Assembly (NCBI GenBank): GCA_029582155.1 | Contig: CM055911.1 | Coordinates: 51,521,419-51,585,418 of the forward strand | Source: Panopea generosa | Taxonomy: Eukaryota > Mollusca > Bivalvia > Adapedonta > Hiatellidae | Reading direction: 5' to 3' | DNA length: 64,000 bases | Shown here: in pieces, positions 23,108-33,676 of the stretch | Position numbering within the stretch: position 1 is the first letter of the stretch | Layout of the letters: each line of letters starts with the position of its first letter | Program-made: the position numbers and the translations under genes | The notes under the pieces: model-generated | The model's input: the letters and a program-made list of their open reading frames with translations, nothing else | Database searches by the model: none | Told to the model about the DNA's origin: nothing

Positions 23108-24213
23108 CTAAAACGATATATATAACATGGATTTAATGAATATATATATTTATGACATTCAGTCTCACTTGTAAAAGAAGATGGCAAAAATGTATTTCAT
23201 GAAAAGGCCATAAAGTGAGAACATGGACGAAGTTTAAAATCATATCTATGAGTGGTGAATGTACTAATTAACATACACATACTAACTACTAAAACAGGCA
23301 TATAATAACTTAATACATATACTTACTAACATACAAAGATTAACTATATACTAACTAACTAACCTATCATTTTATATACAGCATATGGTCAGCTGCCACC
23401 ACTGAGACGAGCTCTCTGATTGGCCGAAAAAAGTATAGTGATACTCAGGGCATGTTTTATGATAGTAAGCTTATTTCTGGTTGGATGAAAATGTCACACT
23501 GGAAAAGGACCATAATAAAATGAAGTTTATTATGTCATAATTTTATCCCATTTTTTTTTACATTTTTAATTGAGTTTAGGATAGTATTTTAATATGATAT
23601 AGGACTTTTTGGTCCGCACGTGTTAAAAATAATGAAAATAAGGTCAAACGTTATGTTACAAGTCTATGAAAAACGCAATGGCGGTAGCTGATCATAACAG
23701 AAGACACCTGATATCAACAATAATGTCAACAATTTCCTTGACTAAAGATAAATGGCTGTTTTGACATGGCAACATTTCTTTTATAAATCGAAAGATTATA
23801 GCAACTGAAAGAAGAAATAAATATGTCACTTATTTCTTTTTAAATGACACAATATGTAAATTCTTAAATTCTTATATCGTATAATCGTATAAATTAGTAA
23901 AATCTTTTTATCTTCTGTTATATCCATATTATAAAATATAATTTAAGCAGTATTTGAGCAGTATTTAACAAACAAAAAATGAAAATAACCAGTATTTAAC
24001 ATAATTTCTACAAAATTGAGTTTTTAAAAGCATTTATAAAATTGTGTCTGGTTTTAGAAAGAATTGTTGGGTTCCTTAACAAATTTTTATTTGGTCTGTT
24101 TTAGCTAGCATTAACTAGATATAACGACCTTATTTTATACTTACGCTTGCGATGCATCTTCGTCTTCGTTTTCGTTTTCGAGTTCGGATAACACCCTTTT
24201 CATTATTTCTTCA

Positions 24214-24244
<31 letters not shown>

Positions 24245-27200
24245 ACAATCCACGTTTCTGAAGAAAAAAATAATGTTGTGAGATTATCAGTATATATAGA
24301 TTTAAAGATCTCAACAAATATTCTTTCTCATACTCAAATAAATTCTGATTCTTAGAACACCGACATCTTCGTGATCGTTTGGTTTCTTGATAGTCTCTCT
24401 AAAGCCAACTTAAAAGGCGTCGTATTTTAAGCACAGTTCGGTACAAAATACTTTATCAATCGTATATACGCGGCCAATTCTGTCACCATTTTGTTAAAGG
24501 CTATTATGAAATCGACAAGTAGTTGCTAATGACGCTTCATGTACGACAAGAACCTCTTCCACTAGTTAAAGTAGATAACATGTGTATGTCGTGGGGCGTT
24601 GAATAGAGAAATAAAATCCATTCTTCAAGGTACACATGGCAATGTTAAAATTGTTGTTGTATGGTGTCACTTTCAACAATTGCGTTTAAGTCATAACGCG
24701 ACGGTGTGAATTTGAGACAGTATTTTAAGCGCTGCCACACTGGAGTATCATGCCGCTGTCACATGGTATGATACCCTACCCAGTAACATTATACTGACAC
24801 CACCCGGGGCCGATCAGAACTATAACATATGCTTAGCGCCAAAGCAAGGACGCTTCTAGTTCCATTTTTTTTCAAGTCTTTGGTATGACCCTGACGGGGA
24901 TCGAACAAAATACCTTCCGTTCTCACTTTGTGATCTTGCCATGTGAGAAAGACGCTCTATCATTAAAGCACAGCTGCGATATCTATATTTTTAGTAAAGG
25001 TGACCTTGACCAATATATTTAAAAACCAGTCTCAATCCTCAACTTCGTGTTAGAAACCTATATTATCATCTTTCAATAAAATATATCAAAGGAAACTAAA
25101 TTTATACTAAACAAATAAGGGAAACAACTCCTGTAGCATTACATGATGGCAGAGTCTGAAATGCAACCCCATGTACACTGCAACTATAAGCAAGCTTTGT
25201 ACAATTTTGAAATGGATCGTGCAATATGCGTTCGGGTTATTGAGTGTTTTTTTAACTAACATCAATTTACATTTTAAAATATAAATCGTGTTGATTATCA
25301 CAGGCAGAGTTGAAATTCACTATTTTGCAATATCTAATGATAAACAAACTTGTAGTCGGATCCAGCTCTCCCTATTGGGTCCGTTAAAAGCAATGTTGCA
25401 AAGGTCACATTTTAGCACATTTATTGGTCAGTTGCTCAAGGGAACGTTTGAATGACGTCACAGTTTAATAAACGATCAATTGCTATGACAGGCATAGAAT
25501 TCCCTGCTTTTTTCATTTGAGGTTATTAGATCCGATTTGTGAGATATCAACACTACTTAGTTGGACATACACCGTCAAGGGACGAGACGACGGGGCTAAA
25601 GTCGTTCTTGCGATAGGCCAGTCATTTAAAAGATTGCAATAATTTCCTTTTTTTTATTGTATTTTAACTGTTGGTTGTATCTTGTTAACGTTTACGTCAC
25701 TACCACGAATATTCTGGGATGGTATTCACAAACCATTCTTAACAATATTCTTAGACTTGAATTCAAGACTGAATTTTTAAACATACACTTAGAGACCACA
25801 TTTTGAGACCAAGATGTGCAAGCATGCAGGGACACCTAATATATAGTCATATAAACACTCACAATCATTCTATCTATCATGGTAAACTTAATATCTATAG
25901 TTGAAATCTGGATTTTTAAGCTTGAGTCTAAACACAATTCTGACAATGGTTGGTGAATACGACCCCTAGATTTATTCACGTATCGTACTTTATACCTACC
26001 ATGTTTGCTTCATTATCAGCAGCTTCCAGTTGCTGAAGAAGAGCTTTGATATCGACATCTTCATCATCTGACCCGGTATCTGAAACAATATTTAAAGAAA
26101 TCAATGTATAATCATGATCATGGACTCATTATTTCGATATACAACCAGACCTGTGTAGGCGGCCACCTCTATTAGGCAGTCACTTGTCTTAAGCAGCCAC
26201 ATTTACTATTTCCCATCTCTATGATTTCAGAGCATATTAACCTGTATTAAGCAGTAACCTGTCTTAAAACGCCATTTTTCTCCTTCTCTTGACTGACTGC
26301 TTAAGACAGGTTGAACTGTAAACTCAACTCCAATGGAAACATTACACTTTTTTCATTCCACTTCAATGTCAGAGATTAATTAATGCATACATAACAATAT
26401 TTTTCATAGCGTTTTGGCTTATTTGATCTGAAAGTGACAACCCAATTACTCCCATTTTCACAATTGATGTCACATATGACCACCTGCTAGGCATTGTACG
26501 CATCGTCGGCGCATGGACTGGGTTACAGCATCATTTTATGTTGTGGGAAAGCATTCCGCTCCTACGTTAAGGCTTGCGCATGTGTTACTTGTTGCTAGTT
26601 AGTTAGTTTTTGTGATGTAACCATGAGTGCAACATTTTTTTCACGCGCAAATTATGATAGGCCGAGATCGGGTTAATCGTATACATAAACATTAAATAAT
26701 AAATGGTGAAAAGTCATCTTTCATTCGAGTTTGTTTCATTATTTCATTATTAAACAGCAATAATAACATAATTCTCAAAATGTTACAGTACCAGTAAAGA
26801 ATAATGTGTTAAATACATAGAGGGGTAATATACTCTAAATGTGAAATGTATTAACATGAAACTCTTTTTTTACAATAATCTAAAATAATAAAAATAAGGT
26901 ATTAGTATGATGATTTTTGTATAAAAGTTAAATTATCAAATAATAATGAAATAAGATACCAAACAAGTTTGAATTAATTATTTTATTTTATTTTGTCATT
27001 TTGTTTAAAATACATTTTTGGATAAAAAAAAAAGAGATATAATTTGTATAAAAATATATCAGTCTTTTATTCAGATAATATTCTATTAATTAGCGTTAAT
27101 GTTATTAGAAAAATTGTCTTAGCTAGACGTCTAATTGCAGAGCAAAACATAATAAGTCTTTAAGTAAAGACCAAAAATAGACATCACAACATCGCCTCAA

Positions 27201-28311
27201 ACATTATATATATTTTTGGAGGATATTGCAGAGATACATAATACCTTTTTGTAGTGTCCCTGGTTCTTTTACATGCCCGGTGCTAAGCACCGATATATGG
27301 GACTTCGATTTTCTCATCCGAAAGACGGATAAGTATTTTTAGTTGGAGAAGCGAGGGTCGAACCTGCGACCCCTGGGTTCGCAGTCCAAGGCGTTAACCA
27401 CTGGACCACTTATCCACTCCTACTTATTTATTTAAAAAAAAAAGGAAAATGATTCGGTTTGTACATTTTATCGATTTTGAGATCATATCGGACCTTATTA
27501 TTTAGGGTCCGTATTATTTTCTTTGCCTTAAACGTATTCTCTTTACCTCGATTGTGAAACAAGATTTTAAAGCTTAGATACATTACGCTCGATAACTTCC
27601 TGGGTAGAACCAGTACTAAGCATAACGTCCGTATTGTTAATACACCACTAACTGGTATACCAATACGAATTTAATTGTTTTGTTAGCATTGTTTATAGCT
27701 AAATAAAAACATTAAATACATTAACTTCCATTCATCTCAGAAATACAAATCAATTATTTGTTTTTAACAATGACTTTTTCTATAAAACGAGACCATTCCC
27801 AGTAAATTGTGTTTCATATAGTTGAAGTGCGTATGGTTACAATGTACACTGCAACTAAAAAATCAAGGAAAGTACTTGATATTTTGCTTAAAACTGCAAT
27901 ATTTTAAATGAAAGATCATTTTGTGTGTTTAGAACATTATACATCCTGTAAGGTTACATACGCCTTAAATTGTATGTAACAAAAATCAGTTTCCTGTAAA
28001 ATTTAAATGATTAATTTGCCAAATTATTAATTCTTCGTATGCTATTTTATCAACATTTAGTAGAGATATGCAAGTTTCCTTTCCTTCTATAAAAGTCGTT
28101 GTTGTATATGTCAAACCCAAAACGCATAACACAAACACAAGCACATTACAAATTAAATGTTAATAAATTAGCAGAAAGTGCAGTTTTTATTACATTCAAC
28201 TAAGTCTAAATCTAAATGCTATATTCAACACATAAAGTTCAACTTACATTTTGCAGACACGAAGGCCGCCAATATAACACCAACGAGACCAAGTAGCAGA
28301 AGCGTTCTCAT
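22972..28311 (-). CDS. Pro/Arg-rich antimicrobial-type peptide precursor A (4 exons, 130 aa)
   Basis: Exons 28311-28248, 26079-26000, 24257-24145 and 23107-22972 join in frame (intron phases 1, 0, 2; all GT-AG) to 393 bases with TAA. Residues 1-20 are a classic signal peptide (MRTLLLLGLVGVILA). Residues 21-92 are an acidic pro-region with ten consecutive Asp (54-63) and dibasic sites at KR49-50, KR68-69 and GKK90-92. Residues 93-126 are the cationic peptide: it starts AWIRRWRW, then runs as x-P-R triplets (x = W, I or Y); it has 11 Arg, 9 Pro and 6 Trp and ends PY, followed by Gly127 and three Lys, a standard amidation and cleavage signal. Pro/Arg-rich peptides of this kind typically enter bacteria and block ribosomes or chaperones; mussel myticalins are a known linear cationic molluscan example. 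That this one is antimicrobial is inference; a neuropeptide-type precursor is the alternative. The pro-region charge likely neutralises the peptide before release. Confidence 0.8.
23384..23696. mobile_element. MITE in intron 3 of peptide gene A
   Basis: The 313-bp element has ends TATGGTCAGCTGCCACC and GGCGGTAGCTGATCATA, imperfect inverted copies. In copy B the same element keeps a perfect 21-base inverted terminus, so the family predates the duplication. Confidence 0.75.
24145..24257 (-). CDS. Peptide precursor A, exon 3 (poly-Asp pro-region)
   Basis: Acceptor TTTTTTCTTCAG, donor CAAGC|GTAAGT. Opens with the dibasic KR, then GLS and ten Asp encoded by alternating GAT/GAC, then EEIMKR and the acidic SELENENEDEDASQ stretch. 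Confidence 0.82.
24702..24983 (-). mobile_element. tRNA-derived SINE, family 3, in intron 2 of gene A
   Basis: Head at the right (B box complement GGGGATCGAACA, near GGTATGACCCTGACGG), body with TATACTGACACCACCCGGGG and AGCGCTGCCACACTGGAGTA. Inherited in both segmental copies (B: 36235-36522). Confidence 0.8.
25365..25560. repeat. CRE-bearing dispersed repeat, copy A
   Basis: Contains a TTGGGTCCGTTAA block, an intact TGACGTCA at 25453-25460, then CAATTGCTATGACAGG and AATTCCCTGCTTTTT. The family has at least six more members in the window (36890, 41340, 43395, 46012, 56240 and 60345). Confidence 0.7.
25714..25969. mobile_element. MITE with GGTATTCACCAACCATT ends, copy A
   Basis: The left end GGTATTCACAAACCATTCTT and right end ACAATGGTTGGTGAATAC are inverted copies extending imperfectly for about 45 bases (TTAGACTTGA / TTGAGTCTAA). 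Further copies at 37252-37509 and 54110-54308. In intron 2 of the peptide gene. Confidence 0.75.
26000..26079 (-). CDS. Peptide precursor A, exon 2
   Basis: Acceptor TTGTTTCAG, donor ATG|GTAGGT. Encodes residues 22-48, acidic (SDDEDVD) with a helical-looking LLQQLEAAD segment shared with copy B. Two codons longer than its counterpart in B. Confidence 0.8.
26142..26318. mobile_element. Tc1/mariner-type MITE, copy A
   Basis: A palindromic element built around TTAAGCAG and CTGCTTAAGACAGG, bordered by TA. The best-kept member is at 57670-57847, which has exact inverted ends starting CAGTCAAACCT. In intron 1 of peptide gene A. Confidence 0.7.
27252..27417 (-). mobile_element. tRNA-derived SINE, family 5, in intron 1 of gene A
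   Basis: The - strand begins with a tRNA-like head (GTGGATAAGTGGTCCAGTGG as D-arm region, GGTTCGACCC as B box) and continues into a short body ending CCGGGCATG near the left. The acceptor stem does not close, so this is not a functional tRNA gene. Paralogue 38822-38999. Confidence 0.65.
28248..28311 (-). CDS. Peptide precursor A, exon 1 (signal peptide)
   Basis: Codes 21 residues plus one base: start ATG at 28311-28309, hydrophobic core LLLLGLVGVILAAF, likely cleavage after VSA. The donor AAAT|GTAAGTT is a strong consensus. A TATA box lies 54 bases upstream. Confidence 0.85.
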
Positions 28312-28364
28312 CTTGCCAAGTCAAAACAAGAGCGTCGAATAATGTGACAGCCTAAATAATCCCC

Positions 28365-28370
28365 CTTATA
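28365..28370 (-). promoter_or_regulatory. TATA box, peptide gene A
   Basis: TATAAG followed by GGGGG on the - strand, 54 bases before the start codon; the start of transcription would fall near 28338. The equivalent box in copy B is at 40181-40186. Confidence 0.6.
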
Positions 28371-28390
28371 CATAAATATAGATTTTGCTT

Positions 28391-28441
28391 AGTGATGCTT
28401 GCAAAACTTCTAGTGACGCTTGCAAAACTTTAAGTGACGCT
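28391..28441 (-). promoter_or_regulatory. 21-bp upstream repeats, peptide gene A
   Basis: Just upstream of the TATA box are direct units of 21 bases: on the - strand AGCGTCACTNNAAGTTTTGC with CGTCA half-CRE and TTTTGCAA, the latter resembling a C/EBP half-site. A has two full units and a third partial one; copy B has one full and one partial. Role inferred from position. Confidence 0.5.
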
Positions 28442-29646
28442 ACCCTATCTTTATGTAATGTACCCTCGAAGCACATCTGTACCAGTATCTTTTAAAAGTT
28501 TATCCCTGATTTGAAATCATCGGCGATATAATAAATGAACACGTAATGAATGATACACGAAATGAATTCAAATCCGGTTTCAGTCTTACCGGATACTTCT
28601 GATGCTGCTGATTCGCTGAAATCAGTTAACCATGTACCGAATCGCTCAAGAATCTCGGTTAACGTATGATATAGATGTTAGAAACACATTAATCCGCGTG
28701 CGATGCGGACACTTTACCCTTCCCCCAGCACCGCTATAGTTAAACATACTATAAACGCAGGGGGAAAATACCGAAATCTCACTGAGGTAAAATAATGCAA
28801 TTTAAAAGAAGGTTTGTATATAATTGATGTGTCTAAAAGATAATAGTACAAGTATCTTAGGTTGGCGGTACGGATAGAAAGTTCCGCCCAAAAGGATAAC
28901 GGTTTTTAAAGGGAAAGACGCTCTGCCGAGAACAGTTATCCCAATGTATAATATATGTATATAATATGTATATATACTGTATGACATCTATGTTAAATAA
29001 AACTATCTATTTATCTAAAATTGCTCCACTAGTACACTATTCCTGTCATTCTCTGAGTTTATTGACCCATGCTTTAGAATGTAACTTTATCCCTTGCTTG
29101 GGGACGTGAGGGGCGATGCATGTTTCATTGTCACCACCCAATTAACAAACTTTACATAGTACAACCTGGCCTTCTAATTGCATCTTTTTGTTGCGTTTTA
29201 TGCTTTCAATGGGCTCTTTTATGAAATGTTATTGATTTTGGAAGTTAGTTTGGACAGAATAGTATTGTAGGGTACACAATCGGAAAAGTGTGTAACGAAA
29301 TATCACAAAAAAATATAATTTTGGTGTCAGATTTAAAAATAAATGTTGTATTTTCTGTCACAAAATTTTATAAAAACTGTTTTTAATCTATTGCAAAGTG
29401 CTTTTGTTGTTTTGGTAATATAAAATTTGACTGTTGTTGTTTTTCTTGTTGAAATGTATGTGCTATTTTACATGTAGTTTTATTTAACACCGTCGGCAAA
29501 TGGATATCATGGTATGTTACTAATTTATTGATATGGCTATCAGTTCATGTTATGTGTATTGTACTAACCGCACGGATGTGTTGCATGTAAAACCCGTGTA
29601 TACAAGTATTAGTCATAGTTGTGGTATTTTGGCCTTGGTTTGCATT

Positions 29647-29866
29647 GTAGCTAGGTCCGAAAGTGTGTCTGACTATCAATCCAAGGGTGTTAAGTTCGAC
29701 TACCCGTCAGGCCACTTTCCGTGATAGTTGCTATACGGCAATGCTGATACAAATGGGAAAGTAATCATTCACTTGCGCATATGAGTGGTTACCTACCATG
29801 ATCCCAGGAAACAATGGTATCGTCCTTCATGTTATGAAATGACACTTATCAACCAATCAATCAATC
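29647..29866 (+). mobile_element. SINE family 1 inserted in copy B only
   Basis: Copy A reads continuously GGTTTGCAATCTGAATATTT (18040-18059); in B the same flanks are separated by a diverged family 1 SINE with head GTCTGACTATCAATCC, B-box-like AAGTTCGACTACC and an (AATC)n tail that runs into the flank. The insertion therefore postdates the duplication, or A lost it exactly. Confidence 0.85.
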
Positions 29867-29930
29867 TGAATATTTGATCGCTGTATCTTACCAATTATTT
29901 ACCAAGCTAGTAATATCACCATTTTGTTAA

Positions 29931-30170
29931 ATGCATTCGTTCTGCTTCCATTCACGTTTCGCCATTATTTACTCGTGTTGGAAAGAGTCCGCAGACGGAA
30001 CATGTGACAAAGCGAGCGCTGATGCCGGAGTTCTGCAACGGAGCCCGAAAGTTTTAACGTCAAATAAACGAGCGGAGGTGGACAAAGCTCTGAAAAGCGC
30101 ATGCGCCGGTCCACGGAAATTGTCTCCTATTACCGATTATGGATATTGTCCAGGGCATAATGGATTGTAA
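29931..30170 (+). CDS. Small hypothetical ORF, copy B (79 aa)
   Basis: Paralogue of the frame at 18114-18353 with the same start, stop and length; it differs by L6F, S9R, YV31-32DA, VD59-60AG, S68T and H69D. Shared segments include CWKESADGTCDKASA and NKRAEVDKALKSAC. No signal peptide or known motif. The same alternative explanation applies: conserved promoter-like DNA with an incidental frame. Confidence 0.3.
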   Translation: MHSFCFHSRFAIIYSCWKESADGTCDKASADAGVLQRSPKVLTSNKRAEVDKALKSACAGPRKLSPITDYGYCPGHNGL

Positions 30171-31221
30171 ATATTAGGAAAACACTCTGCATTTGCATTT
30201 TTACCGAATTTGCGTTTTGTTAGGTCTATGCATTTGATACGAGGTGACCCATGATGTTACGCAAGATATGTTTATTATTTAATAACAAGGCAAAAAGTGC
30301 TCTTCATGACTTTTTGTTGACCTTTATCCTGAAATCATATAATAAACATTTATATAGATATTAAAATATGTTATACTTATACTGTGGTGAAGATATATGG
30401 CACATGTGAGGCGTGTCACTTCGTGAGTACTACAGCCATGTCCTCTTGCAGATACCGACTGCACGAGTGTTGTTAAGATACTAGATATAATAGTTTATTC
30501 ACCATATTTTATTATTGAAAAAATATAATTTAAGTACTTTTCTTTTTCAAGTGTGTATTTTTGTCTGCGTTCCTTTGCTGTGTTCTTTCCACAATATAAT
30601 CATTTAGTATTTAGACATTTAGATTCAAGCATATCGTTTATCATTGACAGTACATAACTGACGTTTCATGTAAACGATAATTAATATTTCATTAATCCCT
30701 GTTTTCACCTCTACCTGTTAAAGGGAGTCTATCAGGAAAAGAACGCATTAAATGCCTCTAAAATGGATTAAAAGCATTTCATCATCATTAATAAATAAAA
30801 ATCCGAATGGTTAGGTATGTCAAATTCACCCAAACTAGACAAAATCTAAATTAGAGACGAAATCCCAATTTCAAAAATAAACTTGTTAACCTGTGAAACC
30901 CATTAAATCAAAATGAAACACGTTACCCATCTAATTAGACACAAAATATGTGGCAATTTAAAGTGGGAAATCTATTTTAGCCTCACCTGGGCGCGTAGTC
31001 CAAGGTAGGAAATCCCATTTCAATATATTGTTTTCGTCTGTTTAAATAGATAACCTTCGGGCAATACGGGATCAATGAGTATTTATAGGCATGATATATT
31101 AAAAAAGTGTTCATACACGTAGTTAATTTTAAAATTTTAAAAAATCCTGATAAAGTCCTTTTAAACTCTATTGTTATTGAATAAGGTTACGTGTGAATCG
31201 ATGTGTATCGATTGGTCATAC

Positions 31222-31827
31222 CACTTTATGATTGACAGTCGTATATGACCGTTGTAGTTATGAATTATACATTGATAAACTTGTAAATAAACATTCACAT
31301 GCAAACTAATAATTACAGGTAAGAATAACGATAACATCAATCATATAGTTATTTTTGTAATAATTTAGTTTCAATAACTGTTACATTATATTGTTTTATA
31401 AATAGTTTTTTTATGGATAATTTTATAAACATATTTTATTTGAGTACCTTTGAAAATGTTATTTTATATTTGGTTATGTGATTACACTTTATGATTGACC
31501 ATCGTCTATGACCATTGTAGTTATGAATTGAACATTCATTAACTTATTAATGAACATTCACATGTAAACTTATCATTACAGGGTTCCTCGTCTTGAATAG
31601 AACATTCAAAGGGAACCCATAGTAAACAACCGGCAACATTGGTCGCGCACTACCTTTGACATGTGAATGTTTATTAATTAGTCTATGTGAATATTTATTA
31701 ATTAATCTATGCGAATGTTGATTAATTAGTCTATGTGAATGTTTATTTATTAGTCTATGTGAATGTTTATTGATTAGCCTTGAATGTATAACTACAATGG
31801 TCATACACGACGGTCAATTATGAAGTG
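31222..31827. mobile_element. Foldback element with long inverted ends, copy B
   Basis: Same architecture as 19375-19898, but the right arm is longer because of the local tandem expansion listed next. Confidence 0.7.
31660..31783 (+). repeat. 24-bp minisatellite specific to copy B
   Basis: Five tandem units of about TATGTGAATGTTTATTAATT plus AGTC where copy A has a single unit. It therefore expanded after the duplication. Confidence 0.85.
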
Positions 31828-31852
31828 TTATGTTTCTCTATGTCTTTCTTTT

Positions 31853-31856
<4 letters not shown>

Positions 31857-31928
<72 letters not shown>
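31857..31928. repeat. (CT)n microsatellite, copy B
   Basis: CT repeat with one GATT interruption; counterpart of 19926-19988. About 50 bases present after the array in A (including GCGCGCACCGAAG) are missing in B. Confidence 0.95.
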
Positions 31929-31933
<5 letters not shown>

Positions 31934-32013
31934 TTATATCGGAATGTCAAAACATGTCACCAGAATAACCATTATTTAGTATTAAAATAGCACCTTACTG
32001 TAACTAGGAAACA

Positions 32014-32215
32014 GGGGCCCATTTCACTAACTTCTGGAATTATGAAAAAAGTCGGAAAATTCATTAAGTGTGTCTTAAGTCTTGTGTGTAAGATTTATCA
32101 AAAGTATTATTTCTTAAATTTGCAAAAAAATACTGTGCAAATGGAACGTACCTAGATGTCACAATTTGTTCGTACGAAATTCTTAAGACTTAAGAAAGTT
32201 AGAAAAACGGGCTCC
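32014..32215. mobile_element. MITE with GGGGCCC inverted ends, copy B
   Basis: GGGGCCCATTTCACTAACTTC on the left, AAGAAAGTTAG ... CGGGCTCC on the right; counterpart of 20114-20324. Confidence 0.7.
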
Positions 32216-32617
32216 AGCTACATATAAGCTATTATAGCTTTCTTCTGGATCCTTTTAACTTGTTATTTAATGTGTATATTAAATGTATGACTACCGTGTA
32301 TATTGTGAATAAAATATTGTTTAAACTCAACTAAAACTTTAACGTTTCCCTGCATATAAAATATATAGATATATAAGCCTTAATCTTTCAATGAAAAGAG
32401 TATTCTTATTTTTGTTGAAATGCACTTTAAACCTTGTGGCGGAGTCATTTGCGATTGAAACTTGTCTTGTTCAAAACTTGACCGAGATATTGTGGTTATA
32501 TAACTGCTGTTTAATTTCAGTTTAACTTCAGTTAAAAATGGGTCACATATCGCAAGTACAAGAAAAAAATAACGGACTACGACTACGACAGCCAAGGTAC
32601 GATGCCATAAGCTCTAC

Positions 32618-32870
32618 TGGGCTACGTTTCACGGAATAACTTACGATAAAATCGCCGTAAGTCAATTTGACAATTACTACGTGGTTTGTTTAAATTTTGA
32701 TTGACATTTAAATTGATTGTATTTCCAGAAAGTATATCATTTTCTTCATGGGTTTAACAATTTTGGATTTATTTCGAGGAATATTAAAAATAATATGAAT
32801 AAGTGTTGGTTTACATAATTTTTTTATACGGCTATTTTTCTTGTAACTCTTTTGTGAAACGCACCCCTGG
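32618..32870. mobile_element. MITE with CGTTTCAC inverted ends, copy B
   Basis: Counterpart of 20727-20966 with the same termini, enlarged by small insertions near TACATAATTTTTTTATACGG. Confidence 0.65.
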
Positions 32871-33559
32871 TCTTTAACCAGCAGGGTCTGCTCATCAAAA
32901 TGGTATTTTCAGAGTTTCGTGGGTAAATTAACACTATCCGACGACGGCAAGTAGAGCTAAAACCTGCGATGTTCCCATAATTGACCCCGGCAACTCTACA
33001 CTACTACATATAAAATTTGTATTGTTTAGGTCTTGAACTTAATACTTAAGTTATTCTTAAAATGGGCTTATATGCCGTGCGTCAGTGTGTGGGAGCATTT
33101 TTTATTGAATCTTGGTCGATAAAAAACTTGTTGGTGTATAACTCCTGTGAAAGTTTTGTCAAGTTTGGTTAATATTCAATCAATACTGGTTATATCGTTT
33201 ATTCTAGAAAATATGACTGTTTTCTTATATAACTCTATGTAAAACAGTCACCCCTGAGGAGGTCGGTCACAAATTTGACCCCAGGGACCTGACTTCAACA
33301 AATATTTAAAGGTACTTCATGTGATGCTATATGTAAAATATATTTTATACCTTGTACGTTTATTTTATTTTCGTTTAAAAAGTGTTTATACGCTCTGTAT
33401 CGGGAATATTTGATGACGAATCACAATGGTTCAATAACCTGTCCGAGATATTGTAGTTATGTAACTGCTGCAAAAGTTTGGTAAAGATTCAATGGGAAAC
33501 GAGGGTGCTATATTCATCGTTTTTGCAGGAAATCAGGAAAGATTCGCTTCAAATGCCCT

Positions 33560-33560
33560 G

Positions 33561-33596
<36 letters not shown>

Positions 33597-33628
33597 CTAT
33601 GTGTTTGCGTGCGTGCGTGTATGCGTGC

Positions 33629-33659
<31 letters not shown>

Positions 33660-33676
33660 TGTGGGGGGGGGGGGGG
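33560..33676. repeat. (GT)n/(GC)n microsatellite with G13 run, copy B
   Basis: GT array interrupted by GCGTGC units, a run of alternating GC (GCGCGCGCGCGCGCG) and ending in thirteen G. Alternating purine-pyrimidine of this type is Z-DNA prone. Confidence 0.95.

Larger units (their letters stand above)
16817..28693 (+). repeat. Segmental duplication, copy A (about 11.9 kb)
   Basis: From GCGATGCGGACACT onward the sequence runs parallel to copy B (28694-40483) in the same order and orientation for its whole length, with scattered substitutions and indels; most sampled stretches match at roughly nine bases in ten or better by eye. It contains one complete peptide gene, several MITEs and SINEs, and ends at GATGTTAGAAACACATTAAT. 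Confidence 0.95.
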
